From NCBI GenBank assembly GCA_013112555.1, contig JABFGK010000002.1, forward strand, positions 1,426,001-1,490,000: a stretch of 64,000 nt of DNA, written 5' to 3'. This stretch comes from Planctomycetota bacterium. GTDB taxonomy: Bacteria; Planctomycetota; Phycisphaerae; Phycisphaerales; UBA5793. The position numbers and the translations under genes are program-made. The notes under the pieces were generated by a model, which saw only the letters and a program-made list of their open reading frames with translations, had not been told where the DNA came from and ran no database searches. This document shows, one piece after another, positions 55,691 through 63,779 of the stretch; positions within the stretch are counted from its first letter, which is position 1, and each line of letters begins with the position of its first letter.

Positions 55691-58282
55691 TCAGGCGTGT
55701 TCCACCTTGACACGAACCACCCCGCCGTGCCGTGCAGTTGAGCCGCTCAGCCGCTCGTATTCGGCAGGCAGAATCTGATTGTTGTTTCCGCCACGAGGGA
55801 CTCGCTTCTGATAATCCAGGGCGGCTACTCGCCCGTAGGCCCAGTGCCCCTGGCCGTAACACTTCGTCACCGTCCCGGGCCGGACGCCTTCCCACAGTTT
55901 GAGATCGACTTCGATCGAACCGATCGGCGACGTGACTTTGACACGGTCTCCGGAGGTCAACCCCAGACGCTTCGCATCGACGGGGTTCATTTTGAGCACA
56001 TCGGCCCAGTTTTCATCGCCCGGATCGGCGTTCTTGTGAGTTTGGTACCACGGGCAGTTGGCAGATCGCCCTTCGCGGTTCAGTCGGCTTCGATGCTCGA
56101 AGAAGATCAGTGGATACTCTGCTTCAGCACCCCAGCGCAATGCCGGCTCATAGTGGGGGACGAACGCCAGTTCTCCTCTGGCCGTGTAGTTGGTCGCCTC
56201 AAGAACGCCGTCGGGTGTCGTCCCGTGTTTGTCGGCATGGGCCGTCAGGGCCGTCTTGAGTGTTTCGCTGTAAAACTCGAACTTCCCGGTGGAGGTCTTG
56301 AACGCCTCGCGGACCTTCCCGCATTTGAACCGATGGGAGTTCCACACGCCCTTTTTCGCGAAATCCTGCCAGCCATTGAGGGCGTCGCCGTATTTGCCAT
56401 GATCCGGATGAGTCTGATCCCAGCAGGCACGTGTGAACTGTTTGACGGCAGTCATTGCGAACTCCGCGCTGTTGGACGGGTGCTGCCCGGTCTCCGGATC
56501 TGCGAACTGCTCCTTGAAGTAGCGCAGCATATTGTCGAATCCACGCTCTGCCAGTTTTTCGGCAAGCAGCCACGGGACCTCGGTTTCATCCTGCCGGACG
56601 TCCCACATGGGCTCGACCACGCGCTCCGTGAGGGTGGAGTAGCCATATAGATTCTGCTTGCTCTTGAGAAAACTCCACTTCTCAAACATGTGATGTGCTG
56701 CGGGCAGAACGATATCAGCAAAGTGAGACGTTTCAGAGGCATGCGTGGTCACATGCGCCATGAATGGCAGTTTGGACAGGGCACGCTCCCACCGATCCGA
56801 CCCGGAGCACGAGAAGGCAAAGTTGGCCCAGTAGACAATGGCAACCCTGATGTCGTACGGATCATCGTTCAGGATTGAGTCCGCAGCATTGTTCGTGACG
56901 ACACCGCCGCCGCTCTTGCCGGCGTTCATGGCAGGAAATTCGAGAGAGCCACGGCGGTCCATCTTGGGCTGTTTCGAGTTGTGCTTCGAGATATCATCCT
57001 GATACTCGCTGTAGTCTGGGACTGTGTCGGCGGGCACCTTTGTCTTTTGGACGACGCCCCCGACGTGATCGGAGCTGCCGACCAGCCCGTTGAGTGCATG
57101 AGTCGCCATGGCTGCATACCCGCCACGGGCCTGCATGGAGGCACCGGGTGAGAGCCAGCTGATCGCACGTGGGGCTGCCTTGGCAAAGCCGATGGCAACC
57201 CGCCTGATTTGCTCAGCGGGGATACCGCACACATCAGCCGCCCATTCCGGCGAGCGATCCTTCAGTTCAATGTTCCACCATTTGACAAGCCCATTCGTGC
57301 GGTTCTCTGTGAAGAGGGTCTCATCAATGACCTCACCGGGAGTGAAGTGATTTGCGCCGTCCGTGAAGTCACCGACAAAGTCACGATTCCACAGACCTTC
57401 CGTCAGAATCACGTGAGCCATGGCGACGGCCAGTGCACCATCCTCTCCCGGGATGACCGGCAGCCACTCGTCCGCTTTGGCCGCACTGGCAGACAAACGC
57501 GGGTCAACCACCACCACAGTGGCCTGGTCGCTTACTTTGCCCCACATGCTCATCGCATGGGGAACCTGTCGATTCGAACTGACAGGGTCAGCGCCCCAGC
57601 AGAGAATGTAGTGCGTGTTCTCGAGATCGTAATCGCGGTAGTCCCAGAATCCCTCGGTGTAATACGCACCGAACTTCTCAGCCTCCGCACAGATCGCTGA
57701 GTGGCTGATACCGTTTGGCGATCCGAATATCTTGGGCATGGCTGAATAGATGATGTCTCGCATGTAACTGTACCGCCCACGGAACAGCACGAACTTGTGG
57801 GTTTCATCGTCGGCGCGAAGCTCCATCATTTTGTCAGCAATGAGCCCCATTGCCTCATCCCATGTAATGGGGACGAATTTCGGATCCTCGTTGCGACCCT
57901 TTTTCGGATTGGTACGCTTCATCGGCACCTTGATGCGGTCCGGGTCGTACAGCTGCTGCAGTGCCAGGTGAGGCCGAGGGCAGATCTGACCGTGGTTGGC
58001 CTTACTGTGGGGATTGCCTCGGACTGCGATGGCGCGACCATCCACCACACGAATCTGCACCGGGCACCATGTGGTACAGCCCTGACAGGTTGACGAAATC
58101 CACTTCCCGAGCGGGCCCGCGGCTGCATCCTGGAATGGGGCGCCTTGAGCAAAGAAGCTGAGCAACGGACTGCCACCGGCGGCTGCCAGAAGGCTGAGCC
58201 CGGCCGAGGTTTGCAGAAACCTCCGGCGTGACATCGCACTCTCAAGAGTGCTTTGCTGGGGACTTGCTGTGCGAGTCATCAT
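55691..58282 (-). CDS. arrA: Molybdopterin oxidoreductase, putative respiratory arsenate reductase ArrA
   Basis: An 863-residue periplasmic catalytic subunit of the DMSO-reductase superfamily. A Tat signal (SRRRFLQ) is at residues 18-24. A [4Fe-4S] site C-x2-C-x3-C-x27-C is at Cys 66, 69, 73 and 101. RGRY is at 168-171, which I recall as the ArrA hallmark where arsenite-oxidising ArxA has GRGWG. Cys198 in SAICAEAEKFGAY is the probable molybdenum ligand. Blocks such as YDPDRIKVPMKRTNPKKGRN and TEGFWDYRDYDL match what I remember of Shewanella ArrA. GAGGGA precedes the ATG. It would reduce arsenate to arsenite as a respiratory step. Polysulfide or other oxyanion reductase is the main alternative; the ACR3/ArsR context favours arsenic. 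Confidence 0.85.
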   Translation of the reverse strand: MMTRTASPQQSTLESAMSRRRFLQTSAGLSLLAAAGGSPLLSFFAQGAPFQDAAAGPLGKWISSTCQGCTTWCPVQIRVVDGRAIAVRGNPHSKANHGQICPRPHLALQQLYDPDRIKVPMKRTNPKKGRNEDPKFVPITWDEAMGLIADKMMELRADDETHKFVLFRGRYSYMRDIIYSAMPKIFGSPNGISHSAICAEAEKFGAYYTEGFWDYRDYDLENTHYILCWGADPVSSNRQVPHAMSMWGKVSDQATVVVVDPRLSASAAKADEWLPVIPGEDGALAVAMAHVILTEGLWNRDFVGDFTDGANHFTPGEVIDETLFTENRTNGLVKWWNIELKDRSPEWAADVCGIPAEQIRRVAIGFAKAAPRAISWLSPGASMQARGGYAAMATHALNGLVGSSDHVGGVVQKTKVPADTVPDYSEYQDDISKHNSKQPKMDRRGSLEFPAMNAGKSGGGVVTNNAADSILNDDPYDIRVAIVYWANFAFSCSGSDRWERALSKLPFMAHVTTHASETSHFADIVLPAAHHMFEKWSFLKSKQNLYGYSTLTERVVEPMWDVRQDETEVPWLLAEKLAERGFDNMLRYFKEQFADPETGQHPSNSAEFAMTAVKQFTRACWDQTHPDHGKYGDALNGWQDFAKKGVWNSHRFKCGKVREAFKTSTGKFEFYSETLKTALTAHADKHGTTPDGVLEATNYTARGELAFVPHYEPALRWGAEAEYPLIFFEHRSRLNREGRSANCPWYQTHKNADPGDENWADVLKMNPVDAKRLGLTSGDRVKVTSPIGSIEVDLKLWEGVRPGTVTKCYGQGHWAYGRVAALDYQKRVPRGGNNNQILPAEYERLSGSTARHGGVVRVKVEHA

Positions 58283-58294
58283 GTGATCTGTCCC

Positions 58295-59245
58295 TCATGA
58301 AAAAACGTTGAGAGGCAACTCGCCCTGACCACCGAGTACCAGTGCGAGTCGGAAAAAGAAACCGCCTATGAGAATGAGTGCGCTGGTGATTCCAATCACA
58401 GAGATCTGAAGTCTGCGATTCTCTGCCTCACCCCTCATCACAGCGAATGCACCGAGAAGCAAGGGCAGGATGAGACCCAGCCCAATCCCAAGCCACCAGA
58501 ACATGGGTCCGTACAGGTCGGTCGCGACGGCGAGTGACTGCTGATCCTGAAGCGATCCATACCGCAGACTCAGCCACCAGAAGAATAACGTTCCCAGTTG
58601 CAGCACGATCACTGCCACCAGAATGTTCCGAACAAAGCGTATGTTGTCCAGAAACGTGCCGACGTGAGCCTCGTCTGCCAGCCGGCCCGCCACTCTCATG
58701 CGAATCAGATGAACGAGCAGGACCATGGCGATGCCGGTCGATGCAAATCCGAACAATGCAGCAATAACCGTTGGGCCCGTGTTCCAGAGCGGGCGCGACA
58801 CATTGGCCGCCAGCAGGAGACCATGGTAGGTGCCCACAACGACCGCTATTGGTGTGAGGAGGCGACCCAGCCACTTCCGTCCGGCATCCTGCTCCCTCTC
58901 CCCCTGCCAGCGAAGCGCATAGACAACAGAACCCAACAAAAGCAGGGGTTGAAAGACACCCCCCCACCAGAGGGGAGAAGTCGGGTTGTAGTTCAAGTAT
59001 GTCTGCCACAACTGGGCTGGATGGCCCATCTTAAGCATGATCATGACCAGCCCACCCAGTATCAGCAGTGGGGCAAGCCAGGATGCGGTATGACAGATCC
59101 GCCGGTAGCGACCTTGGTACTTCTCATCCATCAGAACAGCAAAGAGAAGGGCACCGACGCCGGCGCCGCCAAGGTACAGGTCAAGGGCGACTTTCCAGTC
59201 CCAGACCGGACCGGACTGAATGTGGTAGATGATCTCTGTGTCCAT
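58295..59245 (-). CDS. arrC: NrfD/PsrC-like membrane subunit, ArrC-like
   Basis: A 316-residue integral membrane subunit with about eight membrane segments that should oxidise menaquinol and pass electrons to the ArrB-like ferredoxin. The start VWDWKVALDLYLGGAGVGAL is characteristic of NrfD-type proteins, and later hydrophobic segments (SWLAPLLILGGLVMIMLKMG; PMFWWLGIGLGLILPLLLGA) follow the same order. It ends 12 bases before arrA, so it is first in the structural operon after the Rrf2 gene. A menaquinol pool is inferred, not shown. Confidence 0.87.
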   Translation of the reverse strand: MDTEIIYHIQSGPVWDWKVALDLYLGGAGVGALLFAVLMDEKYQGRYRRICHTASWLAPLLILGGLVMIMLKMGHPAQLWQTYLNYNPTSPLWWGGVFQPLLLLGSVVYALRWQGEREQDAGRKWLGRLLTPIAVVVGTYHGLLLAANVSRPLWNTGPTVIAALFGFASTGIAMVLLVHLIRMRVAGRLADEAHVGTFLDNIRFVRNILVAVIVLQLGTLFFWWLSLRYGSLQDQQSLAVATDLYGPMFWWLGIGLGLILPLLLGAFAVMRGEAENRRLQISVIGITSALILIGGFFFRLALVLGGQGELPLNVFS

Positions 59246-59296
59246 GGTTCTTTCCTCGAAAGGATACGAAGCGTGGTGCCGCGTGGACGCATGGGT

Positions 59297-59797
59297 TCAC
59301 GCGGTCTCCTTCTCATGTTGTCGATGTACGCCGATCCGTGATCGCATGCTGCGGCCACAGGCACATCGCGCTTCAGTCAGACAGACACCGCCCCGGGCAA
59401 ATTCTGCGACATCGCTGAGTTTGGTGTTCTGCCACAGCTGTTCGATTCGTCCACGCTCCGTCTTCCAAAGCGTGTGAGCCGGGCACGGATTCTCGTCAGA
59501 GCACTCCGAAAGACCGAGCAGGCAGGACGGCCGCTCTTGCGGGCCCTCAACGGCCACGATGACATCGTACAGACTGATCCGCGACGCCGGCCGTGACAGC
59601 GCAAACCCCCCGTAAGTGCCACGTCTGGTGGTAATGAGGCCGGAATGCCCAATCTGGTGAAGAATCTTCGAGAGATAAGCAACCGGGATTCCCGTATACC
59701 GGGCAATTTCAGCCGATTTGACCCACCCACACTTCGACTCTTGCAGGCAGCCGAGTGCCAGAATCGCATACCCGGTTGTTTGGGACAGGCTCAGCAT
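59297..59797 (-). CDS. Rrf2-family transcription regulator with Cys cluster site
   Basis: A 166-residue winged-helix regulator. SQTTGYAILALGCLQ and AEIARYTGIPVAYLSKILHQ form the DNA-binding part, and LITTRRGTYGGFALSRP the wing. Cys 92, 99 and 105 (C-x6-C-x5-C) match the iron-sulfur cluster position of IscR/NsrR-type members; further Cys lie near the C-terminus. It stands 51 bases before arrC on the same strand and is the only regulator adjoining the arr genes. It probably links arr expression to redox state, oxygen or nitrosative signals. An upstream dyad at 59853-59874 is a candidate binding site. Confidence 0.88.
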   Translation of the reverse strand: MLSLSQTTGYAILALGCLQESKCGWVKSAEIARYTGIPVAYLSKILHQIGHSGLITTRRGTYGGFALSRPASRISLYDVIVAVEGPQERPSCLLGLSECSDENPCPAHTLWKTERGRIEQLWQNTKLSDVAEFARGGVCLTEARCACGRSMRSRIGVHRQHEKETA

Positions 59798-59852
59798 TCT
59801 GACTGTTCCGCGCTACGGATAGAACTTAGCCAATAGGGCAGGAACCCCACTA

Positions 59853-59874
59853 TTCATGACCTATCGGTCTTGAA
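59853..59874. promoter_or_regulatory. Dyad upstream of the Rrf2 gene, candidate operator
   Basis: TTCATGACC TATC GGTCTTGAA pairs at eight of nine positions. It lies 56 bases before the Rrf2 start in the 253-base spacer that separates it from acr3. Length and symmetry suit an Rrf2 site. Binding is inference. Confidence 0.5.
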
Positions 59875-60050
59875 TGCCGGTGGTCTTGAGGAGACCAACA
59901 GAAATAGGGCCGACTACTCGACTTCAAGGGAGTATTGATGGGGCTGCGGGCCCGCAGAGTGGCTACGCCGTTCGGTGACGGCAATTGAAGCAAGTGGTTT
60001 GGTAGTAATGCCTTGGGAGCGGCCGAGCCTTACGGTAGACGGCCTCGCAA

Positions 60051-61115
60051 TCATGACGCGAAGTACTTTGCACGCAACCACAGAGCCACACTGACCAGTC
60101 CAATCAATACCGGCACCTCCACCAGCGGGCCGATGACGGCTGCAAAGGCCGCCCCATGCGCGATTCCGAACACGCCGACAGCCACCGCAATCGCCAACTC
60201 GAAGTTGTTGCTGGCAGCCGTGAACGACAACGTGGCACACTTCGGGTAGTCCGCGCCGGCCTTCTTGCTCATGAAAAAACTCAGCAGGAACATGAGCACG
60301 AAGTACAACAGCAACGGCACCGCGATCAATCCCACATCGCCCGGCTTGTCGATGATCTTCTTACCCTGCATCGAGAACATCACCACGATCGTGAACAGCA
60401 ACGCAATCAGCGTGATCGGCGAGATCTTCGGGATAAACGAACCGTGATACCACTCCTTGTCGCGCACCTTGATCAGCACGAATCGGGTCAGCATGCCCGC
60501 CAGGAAGGGAATCCCGAGGTAGATGAACACACTCTCGGCGATCTGACCCATGCTGATGTCCACCGCACTGCCGGTCAGGCCGAACAATGGCGGCAACACC
60601 GTCACAAAGAGCCAGGCGTACACACTGTAAAACAGCACCTGGAAGATCGAGTTGAACGCGACCAGACCGGCGGCATACTCCGTGTCACCCTCGGCCAGGT
60701 CATTCCAGACAATCACCATCGCAATGCACCGGGCCAGACCGATCATGATCAGCCCGATCATGAACTCCGGCTCATGGCGGAGAAAGATGACGGCCAGTGC
60801 AAACATGAGAATCGGACCGACGATCCAGTTCTGAATCAGTGAAAGCGCCAGCACCTTCACATTCCGAAATGCATCGCCGAGCTCCTCGTATTTCACCTTC
60901 GCCAACGGCGGGTACATCATCAGAATCAGGCCGATGGCAATCGGGATGCTCGTCTGTGACCCCTCCGGGTGCAGCGAGCCGATCCAGTCCCCGAACGCCG
61001 GCACGAAGTACCCCAGCGTCACACCGATCCCCATCGCCAGGAAAATCCAGACGGTCAGGAATCGGTCGAGAAAACTCAGTCGCTTCGGCACTGCCTTTGA
61101 GTCTGTGCATGTCAT
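60051..61115 (-). CDS. acr3: ACR3-family arsenite exporter
   Basis: An inner-membrane arsenite efflux protein of 354 residues with about ten membrane segments. [19 protein letters not shown] is the family start. The essential Cys is in [16 protein letters not shown], and the second conserved region is [24 protein letters not shown] lies nine bases before the ATG at 61115. It starts 33 bases after arsR and is probably co-transcribed with it. It would expel the arsenite made by the ArrA-like enzyme or entering from outside. Confidence 0.95.
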   Translation of the reverse strand: MTCTDSKAVPKRLSFLDRFLTVWIFLAMGIGVTLGYFVPAFGDWIGSLHPEGSQTSIPIAIGLILMMYPPLAKVKYEELGDAFRNVKVLALSLIQNWIVGPILMFALAVIFLRHEPEFMIGLIMIGLARCIAMVIVWNDLAEGDTEYAAGLVAFNSIFQVLFYSVYAWLFVTVLPPLFGLTGSAVDISMGQIAESVFIYLGIPFLAGMLTRFVLIKVRDKEWYHGSFIPKISPITLIALLFTIVVMFSMQGKKIIDKPGDVGLIAVPLLLYFVLMFLLSFFMSKKAGADYPKCATLSFTAASNNFELAIAVAVGVFGIAHGAAFAAVIGPLVEVPVLIGLVSVALWLRAKYFAS

Positions 61116-61148
61116 TGAGTTGCGCTCCGTCGCCTGGGAACAGGACAC

Positions 61149-61520
61149 CTATGAGGATGCATAGCACCCGCACAATGACTTGACATCCTGGCTCTTTACA
61201 GATGCGAGTTTTCGTTGATCGGTGTGAACGACCGGGCTGTCACTGACCGAGGCCGTGACCCACTTGAGTGCCTGCTTTACGGCCGGCGCAGCCTGTCGGC
61301 CGGCAAGACGGAAGTACGCCCAGCGCCCTTCCTTCCGCCGTTCGACCAGCCCGGCTTCGTACAGAATGGTGAGGTGCTTCGACACGGTGGACGGGGCCAG
61401 ACCAAACAGTTCCACCATTTGGCATAGGCACAACTCGCCCTCGCGCAACACCAGCAGCGCCCGCAATCGGGTCGGGTCATTCAAGGCCTTGGTGATGGCA
61501 AGAAATGGCTTCATCAACAT
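61149..61520 (-). CDS. arsR: ArsR-family arsenic-responsive repressor
   Basis: A 123-residue winged-helix metalloid sensor. The start KPFLAITKALNDPTRLRALL and the DNA-binding helix FGLAPSTVSKHLTILYEAGLV are typical. The arsenite-binding Cys pair is in GELCLCQMVEL, equivalent to the CVC motif of ArsR. Two further Cys (CGC) lie at the C-terminus. Loss of DNA binding on arsenite would release acr3. A dyad eight bases ahead of its start (61528-61545) is the likely site of autorepression. Confidence 0.93.
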   Translation of the reverse strand: MLMKPFLAITKALNDPTRLRALLVLREGELCLCQMVELFGLAPSTVSKHLTILYEAGLVERRKEGRWAYFRLAGRQAAPAVKQALKWVTASVSDSPVVHTDQRKLASVKSQDVKSLCGCYASS

Positions 61521-61876
61521 TCCTACGCTTCGTCAAGTAACGAAGTATAGGGTGCTCGGACATCGCCGATCAAGCAGACTCCATGTCCGCCGGCCCATCC
61601 ATGCGGTGGAACGTCGGTCGCGAACCGTCTCGCTCGGAAACGACTTACACCCCCGGTTCATCTTCGATGCCTGGATGATCCCAGGTGCGGTCCCCTTACT
61701 GAAGGTGGCCGCCGTCAGTGCAAGGGCAGTTGCCGGGATGATCGCCCTATCTGTCATAGTGAAATGGCGTCCCACGGGGGTCCCAGTCAATCGCGCAACA
61801 CTTGCTTCACCCGCCAGGTGGTGACGTTGTGCACCGAGTCACAGTGGTCAACAGCATGACCTGCAGGACCACGCAG
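61521..61876. other. Spacer between the CcdA gene and arsR, no gene seen
   Basis: 356 bases. The arsR-acr3 promoter should lie here. Short frames (for example 61533-61790) lack family features and are discounted. The upstream CcdA-permease genes end here, and I see no clear terminator. Confidence 0.5.
61528..61545. promoter_or_regulatory. Candidate ArsR operator
   Basis: CTTCGT CAAGTA ACGAAG is a perfect 6-6-6 dyad whose inner end is eight bases from the arsR start codon at 61520. It fits autorepression by ArsR. Binding is not shown. Confidence 0.55.
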
Positions 61877-62578
61877 TCAGGGAGCGGCATAGATCAGGTA
61901 CAGCCCGCCGAGAATCACCAGGATGCCACAGACGCCTCGCACCACCGCTGCGCCCTTCGATCGGTCGGTCCAGTTCAGATATCGCTGCACCAGTCCCGTA
62001 CATGTGCCGGCCACAACAATCACCGCACAATGGCCCACCCCGTAGGCAGCCAGAAGCAGGATGCCGTAGGCCAGGTGCGTCGAAGCGAGGCTGAAGGTGA
62101 CTGCCAGCATCGGGGCCATATACGCAAACGTGCACGGTCCGAGGGCGATGCCAAAGACGAGCCCAAGGATGAACGCTGCCAGCGCCCCTCTGCGCTTCAT
62201 CCCGATTTGCCCGGGGCCGGACAACGGCAGCGGGACAATTCCCAGTAAGACCAGCCCGACGACAAGGAAAATGACGGCCACGAAATAGTTCCCGTAGGAT
62301 CCGACATCGCCCAGCATGCGACCGGCAATCGCAGTGATCGTACCGATCACCCCGATCGTGATCAGGATGCCGATCGAAAACAACGTGGAGAGCGCCAAGG
62401 CACGTCGGAAGGTGATAGCGCCGGGCTGACCGCTGATGAAGCCGACGATCAAAGGGATGCTCGATAAATGACACGGGCTTAGAACGATGCTCAACACACC
62501 CCAGACAAAGGCAGCTGCCAGGGCCGGCAATGGCTCACCCTCGACCAGATGCGTCAAAGACTCGAACAGCCCGGTCAT
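61877..62578 (-). CDS. CcdA/DsbD-type transmembrane thiol transporter
   Basis: A 233-residue membrane protein with about six segments that carries reducing equivalents across the inner membrane. The two membrane Cys lie in LSPCHLSSIPLIVGF and LGPCTFAYMAPML, the paired PC motifs of CcdA. Its ATG overlaps the TGA of the upstream thioredoxin-ArsF gene by one base, so the two are coupled. In arsenic clusters CcdA proteins often accompany thioredoxin-like partners; it probably keeps the adjoining extracytoplasmic thioredoxin domain reduced. Confidence 0.88.
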   Translation of the reverse strand: MTGLFESLTHLVEGEPLPALAAAFVWGVLSIVLSPCHLSSIPLIVGFISGQPGAITFRRALALSTLFSIGILITIGVIGTITAIAGRMLGDVGSYGNYFVAVIFLVVGLVLLGIVPLPLSGPGQIGMKRRGALAAFILGLVFGIALGPCTFAYMAPMLAVTFSLASTHLAYGILLLAAYGVGHCAVIVVAGTCTGLVQRYLNWTDRSKGAAVVRGVCGILVILGGLYLIYAAP

Positions 62579-63501
62579 CAGATACCCTCATCATCCAGGG
62601 GTGGAGGCGCATCGAGATTCGCTTGTTCAAACGCATCAAACATGTCGACGATCCACGCAGCCGCGGCTGCTTCATCCTGGCCGATTTCCAACATCCCGGG
62701 AAGTGACTCCCACGATTCGATGGCGGACCCGCGATACAGCACCAGCACCAGTTCGCTCCGGTCGCTCATTTCGAAACGGTCAGTCAGTTCCCGGTTTTCC
62801 TCCATTTCATAATCGATGGACCGCCATCCGACATACCCGGACTCCAATTCACCGGCAAACTGTGCGTTCACAGCACGCTCAATGTTCTCCTCGGCGACCA
62901 GACAATCGTGACACCGAAGCGTCGGGTGCAGGTAGAGCACTTCGAAGTGCCGTTCGACATCCTGTCCCGACTCTGCCGTTTGTTGTGACGCAGCCGTCTG
63001 TGCCTCACCATCCACATCAAACGAATACCCAAACTGCTTCCATGTGGTCAGGATGTCCTCACGCGACATGAATCCTTCGTGTCTGGCCAGGATCCGCCCA
63101 TCTCGATCAATAAAGATCTGGGTAGGGATCAGCACAACGGAATAGGCCGTTGCCGCCGCCGGTTCCTTCCGGACATTAATAAACTCGACATCCATCTCCC
63201 CGTCAAAATCAGCACGCAACTGATCCAGGATGGGAGCCATCATTTTGCAGGGAATACAGGTGTCGGAACCGAGATCGAGCAATCGGGGCAGCCGCCGTTC
63301 GCTCACCTCCGGCAACGTCACCGAGGACGATGACGATGATGCGGACTGATTGGTGTCGCCAACGGGTTCGGTCGGGGACCCGGTTCCTGTCATGACGCCG
63401 TCGGACGCACTCTCGTTGGCACGCTTGACCATGATGATCGAGGCAGCAGCGATCCCAACAATGCACACGATACCGAGCCGGGCAATCCGGGGCAGACTCA
63501 T
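62578..63501 (-). CDS. Anchored thioredoxin fused to an ArsF-like Cys domain
   Basis: A 307-residue protein with an N-terminal anchor or signal (LGIVCIVGIAAASIIMV) and a Ser-rich linker. The thioredoxin domain at about 70-175 has SDTCIPCKMMAPIL and the cis-Pro in VVLIPTQIF. A second domain at about 190-295 begins LYLHPTLRCHDCLVAEENI and contains ELVLVLYRGSAIESWESL. This follows the pattern of the nitrophenyl-reductase-subunit-like ArsF family found in arsenic clusters. Usually these are separate proteins. Start and stop overlap with the neighbours by one and four bases, implying tight coupling. Likely role: extracytoplasmic thiol relay fed by CcdA. Confidence 0.8.
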   Translation of the reverse strand: MSLPRIARLGIVCIVGIAAASIIMVKRANESASDGVMTGTGSPTEPVGDTNQSASSSSSSVTLPEVSERRLPRLLDLGSDTCIPCKMMAPILDQLRADFDGEMDVEFINVRKEPAAATAYSVVLIPTQIFIDRDGRILARHEGFMSREDILTTWKQFGYSFDVDGEAQTAASQQTAESGQDVERHFEVLYLHPTLRCHDCLVAEENIERAVNAQFAGELESGYVGWRSIDYEMEENRELTDRFEMSDRSELVLVLYRGSAIESWESLPGMLEIGQDEAAAAAWIVDMFDAFEQANLDAPPPLDDEGI

Positions 63502-63761
63502 GGTTCACCCTCCGTTCGGGACTCGTGCTCTACTAACATGTTCCCGATCTCCTGTGGGTCCGGGATCTTGCCGGAACTGACCACCTGGCCATTGATCACC
63601 AATGCCGGCGTCATCATCACGCCGTACTTCATAATCTCGGACAGGTCGGTGACCTTCTCAAGTTCACACTCGACGCCGGATTGATTGGCCGCCGTTCGTG
63701 CATTCTCAAAAAGCGTCTGACACTTCGGGCATCCTGTGCCCAGAATCTGAATTCTCGTCAT
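63498..63761 (-). CDS. Small thioredoxin-fold redox protein (CPKC)
   Basis: An 87-residue cytoplasmic protein of the small redox-active disulfide type. IQILGTGCPKCQTLFENART has the CxxC site, and MMTPALVINGQVVSSGKIPD the cis-Pro and following strand. Such proteins are commonly encoded next to ArsP-type permeases in arsenic clusters, as here (18-base spacing). The stop overlaps the next start by four bases. It may deliver or release thiol-bound metalloid to the permease, which is inference. Confidence 0.88.
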   Translation of the reverse strand: MTRIQILGTGCPKCQTLFENARTAANQSGVECELEKVTDLSEIMKYGVMMTPALVINGQVVSSGKIPDPQEIGNMLVEHESRTEGEP

Positions 63762-63779
63762 GAAAAAGACTCCTTACAA

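Noticed and set aside
55691-58282. Arsenite oxidase (AioA or ArxA) for the molybdenum enzyme
   Set aside because: AioA has a [3Fe-4S] motif and no Cys ligand to molybdenum. ArxA carries GRGWG where this protein has RGRY. The remaining doubt is recorded with the arrA entry.
61533-61790. 85-codon minus-strand frame ahead of arsR
   Set aside because: Overlaps the arsR operator region and has no recognisable domain or start signal.
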